A stretch of DNA of 64,000 nt from Plotosus lineatus. Its lineage: Eukaryota; Chordata; Actinopteri; Siluriformes; Plotosidae. Made by a program: the position numbers and the translations under genes. Below, piece by piece: positions 22,045-33,221 of the stretch (positions are counted from its first letter, which is position 1; the number at the start of each line of letters is the position of its first letter). The notes under the pieces were generated by a model. It ran no database searches and was not told the origin of the DNA. It saw only the letters and a list, made by a program, of their open reading frames with translations. Location of the stretch: positions 3,718,282 through 3,782,281 of the forward strand of contig CM045745.1 of assembly GCA_024760905.1 (NCBI GenBank), written 5' to 3'.

Positions 22045-22352
22045 CTCACTCACTCATTTACCAGTTAATCCTACTTAGACACACAGGGAGGCTGGTGCCT
22101 ATCTCAGCCAACAGTGGGTGAAAGTGAAGTGCACCCCGAACAGCTCGCTAGTACAGCTCACGGCAACACATCTAGACTGAATAAAGAAACAGCTAGGTCG
22201 CCTAAAGTGCATGTGTTTCGGCTGTGGGAGGAAACCGGAGTACCTGAGGAAACCAACATAAGCCAATTAAGAACATGCAAACCTACACAGAAATTTCCAA
22301 GCCCAGGAATTGAACCCAGGACCCTCTTATAGCGAGGCGGATGTGCCTATGG
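22045..22352 (-). repeat. tRNA-derived SINE, Mermaid/DANA-like head
   Basis: The minus strand has a B-box-like GGTTCAATTCC, the body phrase GGTTTCCTCCCACAGCC and the tail (CAGCCTCCCTGTGTG) ending in an AGTGAGTGAGTGA repeat at 22,045. Diverged copy. Confidence 0.75.
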
Positions 22353-22555
22353 GAAACACTCTGTCTTTCCTAAAATAAAATGACAAAGCAAGATGAAAAA
22401 AAAAAAAAAAACCCACAGGGCAAAAATTTCATATCACCTACAAATGCTTCTGAAATTGGCTCATGCCACTCAGTGGAGTCAACATGTTATCAATCAGATT
22501 TTTTTAAAACTGTCTCTTTTTTATTTTCCTTATGGTTTCATTTCATTTCGGGTCA

Positions 22556-23070
22556 GTGGTGGTCCAGGGCATAGGGTGCTGGATCGCTGATCCTATGGTT
22601 GGGGGTTCGAGTCCCACTCTCCACAAGGTTGCCACTGTCCCCCCCCAGTGCAGCTAACGGGGTTATCAAAGGCAGGCCATGTCTGTCACTGTCTATGGTG
22701 AGAGGTTCATGTAAAAGAACCATTGCTGACTTTCGACAAGAGTAGGCTGCAAAGCCGTCACCGTGTTTCGAATCGGGAGTTGGAGTCCCCGGAGACAGTT
22801 CGTTCACAGTAACATTCTGGCAATTCCTGCAGCGGCACCGGAACCCAGTCGTATCGGCACTTGTCCTTCCACTGGATCCTTCCAGTGGCGCCGAGGGGGG
22901 GGGCTTGCTGCTTGGGTAACAGCCTGTCCTCCATTACTCCATACCCTGGCTCTGCGCACTGGAGAGTATCACCAGCCGGGATACCAGCCAGAGTGCAGCC
23001 ATAGTCTTTCGGGACTGATGGAGGCCTACTATGCTTTCATTTGTTGACTTGAAAAGAATAATAAAAAAAT
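22556..23070 (+). repeat. tRNA-derived SINE with a third, unknown tail
   Basis: The head GTGGTGGTCCAGGGCATAGG with B box GGTTCGAGTCC is intact. The body (CCATTGCTGACTTTCG, GTAGGCTGCAAAG) stops at CGTGTTTC near 22,770. A GC-rich 270-bp segment follows that matches neither the RTE tail nor the L2-like tail of the other copies, and it ends in an A-rich stretch at about 23,050-23,070. Either this is a third tail type or another repeat has replaced the tail. Confidence 0.65.
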
Positions 23071-23653
23071 ACATCCAAAGACAACACAGACACAAACAGT
23101 CGATTTTAATAACTGAGTAGAATGTCAAGACTGATTCTAATTAAATGCCCATAAAGTAAGAATTCAGTGTTCCAGGTTAGATGCCATTAGGTAGAACCTC
23201 CTGCCGATATAATTTGCCTTATTCAAGGTCTGGCTCTATGCTGAAGGGTCTTCACGTTCAGGGTGATTGGGTCTTCACGTCAAAATATAGGGAGCACTCT
23301 AAAGCCTTCAGAAAATAAAGTTGTGAAAGCCTATGAGTCGGGTAAGAGAGTTAAAAAGATCTGTATATTATTTCAAATAAATCCACTCTTCCAAACTAGT
23401 GTAGTAGTTACCACATCCACTTTAGAGCAAGAATGTCCTGGATTTGAATACTGGCCTGGAAGAGTTGAAATCAAGGATAGCCCATAAAGTTTGGTAAAAC
23501 TTATTTCCAACGGGATCCTTACAATTACAAAAAAAAAAAAAAAAGTTACATTGAAAAAGAGTACAATACTGATAAATACAAAGTTACATGATCGTCACTT
23601 ATTAAATTATGGAAATACAAATGAAGACTCATACTCATCTCTGGCTTTATTAT
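23071..23653. other. no gene or recognised repeat
   Basis: AT-rich sequence with a poly-A run near 23,530. Short open frames only. Confidence 0.5.
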
Positions 23654-23801
23654 CTAAATATTTTTTACCGACTTTTTGAAGATAATTAAACATGGAATTG
23701 ACTGAACATTCGGAGGCAGACTGTTCCAATCTTTTATACCCTGTATATAAAAAGTGTTTGGAAGTGCATTTTTAATATTTGGAAGATCAAAACCATATAT
23801 A
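23654..23801 (-). pseudogene. LINE ORF2 C-terminal relic
   Basis: A minus-strand frame reads YGFDLPNIKNALPNTFY and GIKDWNSLPPNVQ and then a stop. This is the C-terminal wording typical of CR1/Rex/L2-type fish LINE proteins. It is cut at 23,802 by RTE copy B. It appears to be a different copy from the one at 26.85-31.7 kb. Confidence 0.6.
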
Positions 23802-25423
23802 CTTCTTTTCCTTTCGGCTGTTCCCTTCAGGGGTCGCCACAGTGAAAGATCTGCCTCCATCTAAACCTCATCATCATCATTTTCTGTAACCGCTTAATCC
23901 TAATTAGGGTCGCGGGGAGGCTGGTGCCAATCCCAGCCAACTCAGGGCGAGGGCAGAGTACACCCTGGACAGCTCGCCAGGCCATCGCAGGGCGGAAACA
24001 CGCTGACGGCTTTGCAGCCTACCCTTGCCGAAAGTCAGCAATGGTTCTTTTACATGCCTCACACCATAGACAGTGAGAGACATGGCTGGCCTTTGATAAC
24101 CCAGTTAGCTGCACTGCGAGGGACAGTGACAACCTTGTGGAGAGTGGGACTCGAACCCCCAACCTTTGGATCAGCGATCCGGCGCCTTATACCACTAGAC
24201 CACCACTGCCCTTCCATCTAAAGTACCCAAGTAGCTTCTACTCTTACTCCAACTACCTTAATGTCCTTCACTGCATCCATAAATCTCTTTGGTATTCCTC
24301 TAGGCCTTCTGCCTGGTAGTTCCAACCTCAGCATCCATCTACCAATGTACTCACTATCCCTCCTCTGTACATGTCCAAACTATCTCAATCTAGCCTCTCT
24401 GACTTTGTCTTCAAAACCTCTTTCATGTGCTGTCCCGCTGATGTGCTCATTCCTGACCCTGTCCATCCTCGTTACTCCCAAAGAGAAACTTAACATTTTC
24501 ATCTCTGCTACCTCCAGCTCTGCCTCCTGTCTTTTCCCCAGTGCCACTGTTTCTAAACCATACAACATCGCTGGACTCAACATTGTCTTCTACACTTTTC
24601 CTTTCATTCTTGCCAATACCTTCCTATCACACTGGACACTTTTCACCAACCATCCCAACCTGCCTGAACATGCTTCTTCACCTCTTTTCCACACTCTCCA
24701 TTGTTCTGGATTGTTGAGCCTAAGTACTCTTTATTTCTGCTCCCTGTACCCTCACCGTTCCTCTTGGGTCCTTGTTGTTCACACACATGTATTTTGTCTT
24801 ACTGCGGCCAATCTTCCTTCCTCTCCTTTCCAGGGCATACCTCCACCTCTCTAGATTTTCCTCCACTTGTTCTCTGCTCTCACTACAGATCACAATGTCA
24901 TCTGCAAACATCATATTCCATGGGGATTCTTGTCTCACCTCGTCTGTCAGCCTGTCCATCACAATAGCAAACAAGGTGCTCAGAGCTGACCCTTGATGCA
25001 GTCCCACCTCTACCTTGAACTCTTCTGTCACACAGACAGCACACCTCACCACTGTCTTACATCTCTCATACATGTCCTGCACCACTCTAACATATTTCTC
25101 TGCCACTTCAGACTTCCTCATGCAAATACCACAGTTCCTCTCTCGGCACTGGTCATATGCTTTCTCCAGATCCACAAAGGCACAATGCAGTTCCCTCTGA
25201 CCTTCTCTGTACTTCTTTATTAACATCCTCAAAGCAAACACTGCATCTGTGGTGCTCTTTCTTGGCATGAAACCAAACTGTTTTTCACAAATGCTGACCT
25301 CTTCCCTTAGTCTAGCTTCAACTATTCTTTCCCATACCTTTATCGTACAGCTCATCAACATTATCCCTCTTTAGTTGCCACAACTCTCCACGTCTCCCTT
25401 GTTCTTAAAAATTGGCACTATTA
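23802..25423 (-). mobile_element. RTE-clade LINE copy B, 5'-truncated
   Basis: The 3' end (reverse complement of CTTTTCCTTTCGGCTGTTCC) is at 23,802 and the copy is truncated at about 25,423. Minus-strand frames 24,720-25,361 and 24,380-24,583 encode the reverse transcriptase, with the FADDIVIC catalytic block and the WERIVEARLR block, broken by frameshifts. A SINE interrupts it at 23,866-24,212. The 5' break abuts a truncated Tigger-like element. Confidence 0.88.
23866..24212 (-). repeat. tRNA-derived SINE with L2-like tail and 10-bp target duplication
   Basis: On the minus strand the head GGGCAGTGGTGGTCTAGTGG carries an A box, B box GGTTCGAGTCC, the shared body, and a tail GCGAGCTGTCCAGGGTGTAC to GGATTAAGCGGTTACAG, ending in a TGATGATGA repeat. 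The flanks are exact 10-bp duplications, TCCATCTAAA at 23856-23865 and 24213-24222. The insertion splits RTE copy B, so it is younger. Confidence 0.92.
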
Positions 25424-26051
25424 TATGAAAACCTCCGAGTATGAAAAATCCAGGTTACGAAAACAATTTTCCTAAAATGTTCATCCCCTTTTTACGAAAA
25501 CAACCTCTTTTTACAAAAAGCGCCAAACGCGCCATTCAAAAATTCAAACGCACCATTTGAAATTCAAACAATGCCGAGTTGCTCTCTCATTTGCTGTCTC
25601 CCAACATCCCGCCCCGCTGGCCTCCCATTGCCCAGGAGGGAGCTGACCTTACCCACACTTCCTGTTTGTCAAACATACTGTTTGCAACACGGTGAGTTGA
25701 ACAGGACTGTTGGCTTGTTCAGAGATTGATAATTCCATTATATTTCGTTATCGCCGAAATCCCTCTATAATCAGGACGATATTGAAGGAGAAGGAGACCT
25801 TAAAGCAGAAATACCATGACGAAGGCAATTATTTCGCCACACTATTGAAGCAGAAGGAGCATGAAAACAGAGTGCTCCGTGGAACAAGACCTCCGATCTC
25901 GCAAAGAAGCAAGTTAATATTGAATCAGGACCTCTGATCTTTCAAACAGGTACTGTAATTCCGCTTTAAATACAACATCCCGTCCATTTAAACATTTAAA
26001 TGGAATTGCTCCGTCAGTTGCTCAGTCCTGTTGGCGGAGCCCGCATTTTTT

Positions 26052-26117
<66 letters not shown>

Positions 26118-26443
26118 GAGAGAGAGAGAAAGAGAAAGAGACTGCGTACAGAGTCAGTCAGAGATGAAAGGAGGTGTTCTTTAATCTTCTCTTTAGAGAG
26201 AGCACATTGCAGCTTATTTTTCATTTTTTAAGTTGTTTAATTCAGTAAATGTTTACTAAATGTGGTGCGCTCCGCCGAATGTGAGCAAAACGCGGCTCAT
26301 CCGGACCTCCGATGCCTTAAGGAAACAAGTTAAAGTTGACCTCCAATCTGTCAAGCAGGGCGTGCGCTTTGAATTCCTCGTCTTAAAATGCTCCAGCGTC
26401 CTGCCTGCGGACTGAGCCCACATTCAGTGGAGCGTGCCACAAA

Positions 26444-26474
<31 letters not shown>

Positions 26475-26516
26475 CAAAGAGACAGAGAGATAAAGAGTGA
26501 TAGAGAGAGACAGTGT

Positions 26517-26552
<36 letters not shown>

Positions 26553-26849
26553 CGTGTGTTAATAAAACATGTTTAATAAATGGTTTAATTACTAAATATG
26601 TTAATAAAATGGTTTAATATGTTAAAATGTTTAAATGGTTTAATAAATAATTTTCTTTTAACACATATTTCATACAAAATTGGTGTACTTTTATCATTTT
26701 TAAAGGGTTTATGGGGTAGTCTTGGGAGCCTTGGAACGAATAATGCATTGTAAAATTTACACATGTAAAATGTAAAATCTACTTACGAAAACTCCAGGCT
26801 ACGAAAAAGGTTCTAAAACTGATCAATTTCGTAAGTAGAGGGCCGACTG
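25424..26849 (+). mobile_element. Tigger-like element, family I copy 2, left end lost
   Basis: The right end GTAGAGGGCCGACTG is intact and followed by TA (26850-26851). The left inverted repeat is missing, and the element starts at the family's inner CCAGGTTACGAAAAC block. A frame at 25,710-25,937 includes RNPSIIRTILKEKETLKQ, which resembles the recognition helix of pogo-type HTH domains but is too degenerate to be sure. The interior has long GT and GA microsatellites (26,053-26,145; 26,443-26,545). Confidence 0.78.
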
Positions 26850-26851
26850 TA

Positions 26852-27195
26852 ATAAGTTGTTCTCAGTTAAATTCTTTACAATTTGACAATGTACACATTT
26901 TGCTAATACAGTCGGCCCCCAACTTACGAAATTAATCTGTTCCAGAGCCCTTTTCGTAACACAGGGATTTTGTAAGTAAGGGTCGCGTCTTACATGTTAA
27001 ACACCTAATTCATTCCAAGGCTCCAGTCTTTGGACTGGACAAACCCCATAAACCCTTTAAAAATGGTAAAAGTGCACCAATTTTGTATGAATGTGTGTTA
27101 AAACTAAAAGAAATTTATTTATTAAACCATTTAAACAACATATTAAACCATTTTATTAACATTTATTACTTAAACCATTATTAAACATTTTTTAT

Positions 27196-27237
<42 letters not shown>

Positions 27238-28870
27238 CTCTCTCTCCTCTCTCTGCATGCCATGCCCACAAGACGTGAAATTCAAAGCGCATTCCCTGCT
27301 TGACAAACTCAACTTTAATTTGATTCCTTGAGGGATCGGAATTCCAGATAAGCTCAAATGCTCCCACATTTATTAAACATTTACTGACTTAAACAACTTA
27401 AAACACTAAAGCGTTATTCCTTATCTCTCTCTCTCTCTCTCTCTCTTTCTCTCACTCTCTCTCGCATGCATGCGCTGCGGGCCACGCCCACAAGACGTGA
27501 ATTCAAAGCGCATTCCCTGCTTGACCATTTACTGAATTAAAACAACTTAAACTAAACTGAAAACTAAAGCGTTATTCCTTCTCTCTCTGTCTCTCTCTCT
27601 CGCACGCGCTGTGGGCCACGCCCACAAGACATGAATTCAAAGTGCATTCCCTGCTTGACAAACTCAACTCTAATTTGATTCCTTGAGGGATCGGAATTCC
27701 AGATAAGCTCAAATGCACCCACATTTATTAAACATTTACTGAATTAAAACAACTTAAAAAATTAAACTAAAAACTAAAGCGTGAAGCTTCCTTCTGTCTC
27801 TATCTGGGAGGCCAGTGGGGCGGGATGTTGAGAGACAGCCAATGAGAGAGCAACTGGCGCGTTTGAATTTTGAATTTCTTTTCGTAAGAGGGAGTTGTTT
27901 CATATCTCAGGGACGAAAACTCAAGAAAATGTTTTTCGTAACCCGGGGATTTTGTACACAGGGGTCTTCGTAAGTTGGGGGCCGACTGTACTTTAGAAAT
28001 AAAACAAAATGCTTATTGGTCTATAGTTTCCTACATTTAGAGTACTATTTTTCTTATGTAAAGGGGAAACTCTGGCTGATTTTAGTTCATCAGGTAAAGT
28101 ATTTGTACAAATTGATAAGTTTACAACACTTGTTACAGGAACTTTTCAAATTTCTGCACCATCTTTTAAAAACCACGAACCAATGTCATCAAGTCCTGTA
28201 CTTTTATATGCATTGAATTTACTTAATTCTTTGAATATAAACTCCTCACAAACTGGTTGTAGTTTGAGACTATTTGGTTCAGTATTCTGTTCTTTGTAAA
28301 AAAAAAAAAAAAAAAAAAGTTAAATATATTTTGATCTACAGAATATTTATTTTGAGAAACAGGTCACATTTACAAGTGTTCTAGCTACTGATGTGAAAAA
28401 AAAATGTTAATGAAGGTAGCAAATGAAACAGAATCATGAATTAATACACTATCATTTTCTAATAAGATTGGATTACTACACTTAGATTTATTTCTATAAC
28501 CTAGGCTTTTTAGGGTGTTCCATAACTTTTTATTGTCGTCTTAATATTCTTCAATTTTATCTGAAAGATATGAGATTTTAGCTTTCCTAATTTCACTCTG
28601 TACAGAATTTCTAAGTTTACAGTATTCTTTATATAATTTTTTTTGGTCTTTTCTACATTCATATAATATTTTCTCTCTCTCTGTCTAAGTTTCTCTAGGA
28701 TCTCCCCAGTTATCCAGGGTTCTATTGAAAGTTTTACCCAAATTTCCTATTTTGGTGATAGTGTTTATAATTTTAATCACAATTATTTGAAATACACTCC
28801 ATGCAATATTTACATCGTTACAACCAGTTACATTACGCTAGTCAACCTCAGCCAGTTTTTGAGAAAAATT
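26852..28870 (-). mobile_element. Rex/CR1-like LINE, 5' part in inverted orientation
   Basis: Minus-strand codons in 28,010-28,260 read YKSTGLDDIGSWFLKDGAE, then SARVSPLHKK and LNVGNYRPISIL, the reverse transcriptase fingers of a jockey-superfamily LINE. A short piece at 26,852-26,906 could supply the region just before the GVPQGS motif. The family I Tigger-like element at 26,909-27,988 separates the two pieces. The region from there to the catalytic FADD is absent here but present in sense orientation at 30,382. Confidence 0.6.
26909..27988 (-). mobile_element. Tigger-like element, family I copy 3, complete
   Basis: Near-perfect inverted ends CAGTCGGCCCCCAACTTACG are flanked by TA (26907-26908, 27989-27990). 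1,080 bp, non-autonomous. The interior holds three copies of a unit containing CCACGCCCACAAGACGTGAA and GCATTCCCTGCTTGAC (about 27,260, 27,470 and 27,605) with CT and CA microsatellites between them. Confidence 0.93.
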
Positions 28871-29331
28871 CTTCTTTTCCTTTTGGCTGTTCCCTTCAGG
28901 GGTCGCCACAGCGAATCATCTGCCTCCATTTCACCCTGTCCTCTGCATCGTCTACTCTTACTCCAACTACCTTCGTGTCCTCCTTCACCACATCCATAAA
29001 TCTTTTCTTTGGTCTTCCTCTAGGCCTTCTGCCTGGTAGTTCCAACCTCAGCATCGAACTACCAATATGCCTTTCCACTTCTCTCTCTGCCTACAGAGCC
29101 GCCTCCTGCCTCTCCTTCTTCGACCAACAGTAGTCCAATTTCCACCAGCACCCTGTTGATTGACAGCACTGATGGTGGTCGTTGTTAAACCGGGCCTTGA
29201 CCGATCTGGCATGAAATTTGTATTGACGGTTCGCATTCAGTATTTTGGCAAAAGTTTTACACCGGATGCCCTTCCTGTCACAACTCTCTGCATTTATCCG
29301 GGCTTGGGACCGGCGTGAGAACAGACACTTG
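28871..29331 (-). mobile_element. RTE LINE copy F, internally deleted (5' UTR fused to 3' end)
   Basis: 28,874 to about 29,070 is the last 200 bp of the RTE family, ending in the GGCGACCCCTGAAGGGAACA terminus. From 29,071 it becomes the 5' part of the same family (CTCTCTCTGCCTACAGAG, GCACCCTGTTGATTGACAGC, GGATGCCCTTCCTGTCAC). All endonuclease and RT sequence in between is missing. The join falls at a short shared AT. This is a non-autonomous derivative of the LINE. Confidence 0.85.
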
Positions 29332-29333
29332 TA

Positions 29334-30381
29334 AAAAAATAGTATATTGTGATAAAGTTCATTATTTTCTGTAATGTACTGATAAACATTAGACTTTCAT
29401 ATATTTTTGATTCATTATACACAACTGAAGTAGTTCAAGTCTTTTATTGTTTTAATATTGATAATTTTGGCAAAAAAGTAAAGAAAAACCCAAAGTTCTC
29501 ATCTCAAAAAATTAGCATATTACATCCGACCAATAAAAAAAAATAAAATTAAAAAAAAAAGTGTTTTTAATACAAAAAAGTCAACCTTCAAATAATTATG
29601 TTCGGTTATGCACTCAATACTTGGTCGGGAATACTTTTGCAGAAATGACTGCTTCAATGCGGCGTGGCATGGAGGCAATCATCCTGTGGCACTGCTGAGG
29701 TGTTACGGAGGCCCAGGATGCTTCGATAGCGGCCTTAAGCTCATCCACAGTGTTGGGTCTGGTGTCTCTCAACTTTCTCTTCACAATATCCCACAGATTC
29801 TCTATGGGCTTCAGGTCAGGAGAGTTGACAGGCCAATTGAGCCCAGTAATACCATGGTCAGTAAACCATTTAGCAGTGGTTTTGGCACTTCTTTCACTTT
29901 TTCCTTCCCACAGACGTCCCACTGAGGTGGCTTGATAGAGCACTCTGGGAACAGCCTATTCGCTCAGAGATTTCTTTCTGTGTCTTACCCTCTTGCTTGA
30001 GGGTGTCAGTGATGGCCTTCTGGACAGCAGTCAGGTCGGCAGTCTTACCCATGATTGCGGTTTTGAGTAATGAACCAGGCTGGGAGTTTTTAAAAGCCTC
30101 AGGAATCTTTTGCAGGTGTTTAGAGTTAATTGGTTGATTCAGATGATTAGGTTAATAGCTCGTTTAGACTACCTGAACATGATATGCTAATTTTTTGAGA
30201 TAGGAATTTTGGGTTTTCATGAGCTGTATGCCAAAATCATCAGTATTAAAACAATAAAATACCTGGAATATTTCAGTTGGTGTGCAATGAATCTAAAATA
30301 TATGAAAGTTTAATTTTTATCAGTACATTACAGAAAATAATGAACTTTATCACAATATGCTAATTTTTTTAGAAGGACTAG
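29334..30381 (-). mobile_element. Tc1-type transposon copy 2, large internal deletion
   Basis: The same family as copies 1 and 3. TA flanks are at 29332-29333 and 30382-30383; the left terminal repeat is eroded. The transposase runs from its stop (29,614) to about 29,888, then jumps across TTCTTTCA to the N-terminal region. About 515 bp, including most of the DDE domain, are gone compared with copy 3. Confidence 0.9.
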
Positions 30382-31690
30382 TATATAAACGACATACCAA
30401 ATTGCTCAAGTAGACTCTCCTTTTGTATATTTGCAGATGACACCAACATCTTTGCTACCTCTGCTAATATTAAAGATCTTCAAACCATGATCAATCAAGA
30501 GCTAATAAATGTGAAGAAATGGTGTGACATTAATAAACTTTCCATCAATTTTGACAAAACCAAATTTATGATAAAATCACCAAAAAAGAGATCATCATCA
30601 GAAATTAATACAGACTTACCAAACAATGATGGCACAAAATGCAAGCTAAAGAGAACTACCCATATAAAATACCTTGGTGTTATGCTTGATGATAACATGA
30701 AATGGAATCAACACTTACGGTTGGTCTCTTCTCAAACTTCAAGAAATACTGGTATATTCTATAAGCTTCGGCATTATGCCCCCCCCCAATTCAAACAGCT
30801 TTATTATAACCTCATATACCCATGCCTTTCATATGCAATATCGGCTTGGAGGGGTGTAAGTACGTCACACTTATAAACAAAACAAAATCACATTATTCGT
30901 ATTATTTTTTGCCACATTATGAGGCAGCAATACAGTGCACTTTCACTTATGAACCTCTTAAAAATTCTTAACATCCATAATATTTTTGAACTTCAAGTCT
31001 TGAAATTCATACATCACTGGCATAAAAATTAACTACCCTCTATATTTACAAATTACTTTAATTATGCAAAAATCATTCACTCCTATAATATAATATACTT
31101 CACAAGATAATCTCTCCAAAACACACTTCAAAACTAATACCGATAAGCAGACCATAACAAGCATAACAGAACTCTGGCTGTCCTTACCATCCAAATTAAA
31201 ACAATCTGGTTCCTTTTCCTATGCTAAACCGTTGAAGAAGTACTTGCTCTTGAAACAATTTTCTATTTAAAGTGGAATAATTTTTATGAAAAATTATGTG
31301 TTCCTGAATTCTTTCTTTATATTATAATCTAAGATTTACAGACTATGATCCGTTTAATTGACTTTTCTGTGTGAAGTATGTGTGTGTTTTGTGCTGCTTT
31401 GCTATAATTGTTAATATTGCATTTGTAGATTATATGGTTTGTATGCTGATGTGTTTTAAGCAAGCTGCACTTAGTTTCATCACTTTATCTATCTAGTGTC
31501 TAACTGGGAAACCCCTTACGGTTAATTTAGACTCTTGCGATTCCTTGATAATTCCTCTATATTTAGATAGTTGATAGTTTATCTATGAATCTCAATCTTT
31601 CCCCTCTGAATATTGCAATTCTATTCTGTAAAACCTGTAGCGTGAAATGAAATTACGTATTGTATTGGTTTAGGACCTTTGAGGACAACC
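30382..31690 (+). mobile_element. Rex/CR1-like LINE, 3' part in sense orientation
   Basis: From 30,384 codons read YINDIPN-like, then FADDTNIFATS, the catalytic block of a jockey-superfamily reverse transcriptase. An open frame (30,487-30,876) continues with VKKWCDINKLSINFDKTKF and TTHIKYLGVMLDD, then LRHYAPPQFKQLYYNLIYP. After 30,876 the coding sequence continues in broken frames to about 31,270, and a 3' UTR runs to about 31,690. With the inverted piece at 26.85-28.87 kb it may be one twin-primed insertion. Confidence 0.75.
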
Positions 31691-31713
31691 GATAATTTCT
31701 TTTCAGGCACATA

Positions 31714-33221
31714 GAGTGCGGTGCAAAGGTTTTTGCCCCTTAGTGATTTTTATTTTTGCCCCTTTGTCACACTTAACTTTTTCAGATCAAAGAAATTTGA
31801 ACATTTCACAAAGATACCCAAGTATTCAAAAAATCCAGTTTTCCTGTTGTGATTTTATTTGTTAAGAGGAAAATCCTATCCAAACCTACATGAACCTATG
31901 TGAAAAAGTAATTGCCCCCCTTGTTAAACAGTGAGGTAATTGTGATTAATCCTATTATTGGTGAAAGCTGAGTTCAATTTCATGGCCACACCCAGGCCTG
32001 ATTGCTGCCAGACATTTCCAATCAGAAGATCCCTAACATAAAATCTGTCTGACAAGGTGAGGTAGGCCATACTGAACACACATCATGCCAGGATCCAGTG
32101 AGCTTCAAGAGCAAACAAGAAAGAAGATAAAAATAGAGATGTCTCGGTCTGGGAAAGGATACGAAGCCATTGGTAAATCTTTCAGACACCAGCAGGTCAC
32201 TATCCATTATACATAAATGGAGAAGACATGGCACAGTGGCGACCGTTCCCAGAAGTGGCCGACCTACCAAAATTACTCCCAAGAGCACAGTGCACACTAA
32301 CTGAAGAAGTCACAAAGGATCCAAAAACCACTTCTAAACAACTACAAGCCTCACTTAATGTCAATGTTCATGACTCTACCATCAGAAAGACATGAGGCAA
32401 AAATGGCATCCATGGAAGAGTTCCAAGGCGAATGCCATGTTGACAAAAAAGAATATCAAGGCACGACTCATTTTTGCCAAGAATCATCTTGATCATCCCC
32501 AAAGCTTTTAGGAAAATGTCCTCTGGAGTGATCAAACTAAAGTTGAACTTTTTGGAAGAAATGCATCCCATTATATCTGGCGCAAAGGCAACACTGCATT
32601 TGATAAAAAGAACATTGTGCCAACAGTGAAACATGGTGGTGGAAGTATGGTGATCTGGGCCTGCTTTGCTGATTCAGGCCCTGGGCAACTTGCTATGATT
32701 TATGGAACAATGAATTCTGCTCGCTACCAAGAAATCCTTGCAATGAATGTTCGTCCATCAGTTTGAGACCTCAAGCTAAAGCGCACCTGGGTTCTGTAGC
32801 AAGACAATGATCCTAAGCGCACCAGCGAGTCCACTTCTGAATGGCAAAAAAAAGAACAAAATGAGGGTTTTGTAGTGTAGTCAAGGTCCCGACCTGAACC
32901 CTATTGAGATGCTGTGGCATGACCTTAAAAAGGCTGTTCATGCCTGAAAACCATCCAATCTGGTTGATCTTAAACAATTCTGCAGAGAAGAGCTGGCCAA
33001 AATCCCATCACAGCGATGTAAAAGACTCATCACCTCTTATCGCAAATACTTGACTGCAGTTTTTGCTGCAAAAGGCGATTCAACCAGCTATTAGGTTTGG
33101 GGGAGGGGGCAATTACTTATTCACACGAGCTGTTCTAGGTTCAGACTGTTTCCCCCCCCTCAATAAATGCAATTAGTACTGAAAACTGCATTTTGTTTTT
33201 ACTTGTGTTTTATCTCTGACG
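31714..33221 (+). mobile_element. second Tc1/mariner family element, decayed
   Basis: The left end (GAGTGCGGTGCAAAGGTTTT with GCCCCTT repeats) follows TA and resembles fish Tc1-type elements whose ends contain TTTGCCCCC. The right terminal repeat is lost near 33,221. The plus-strand transposase relic at 32,084-33,095 is full of stops and shifts but keeps codons for LWSDQTKVELFG and DLNPIEMLW, blocks around two of the three catalytic residues. Confidence 0.8.
32084..33095 (+). pseudogene. Tc1/mariner transposase relic
   Basis: Coding traces switch frame many times. Recognisable pieces are the N-terminal SGKGYEAIGKSF HTH region near 32,145, the SDQTKVELFG block near 32,530, the WWKYG-like stretch near 32,640 (a shifted GGGSVMVWG block) and DLNPIEMLW near 32,895. 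It has no coding capacity. Confidence 0.75.

Noticed and set aside
22770..23050. TGGCGCCGAG near 22,893 as a primer binding site of a Gypsy-type element
   Set aside because: No LTR ends, no polypurine tract and no gag-pol nearby; the match is too short.
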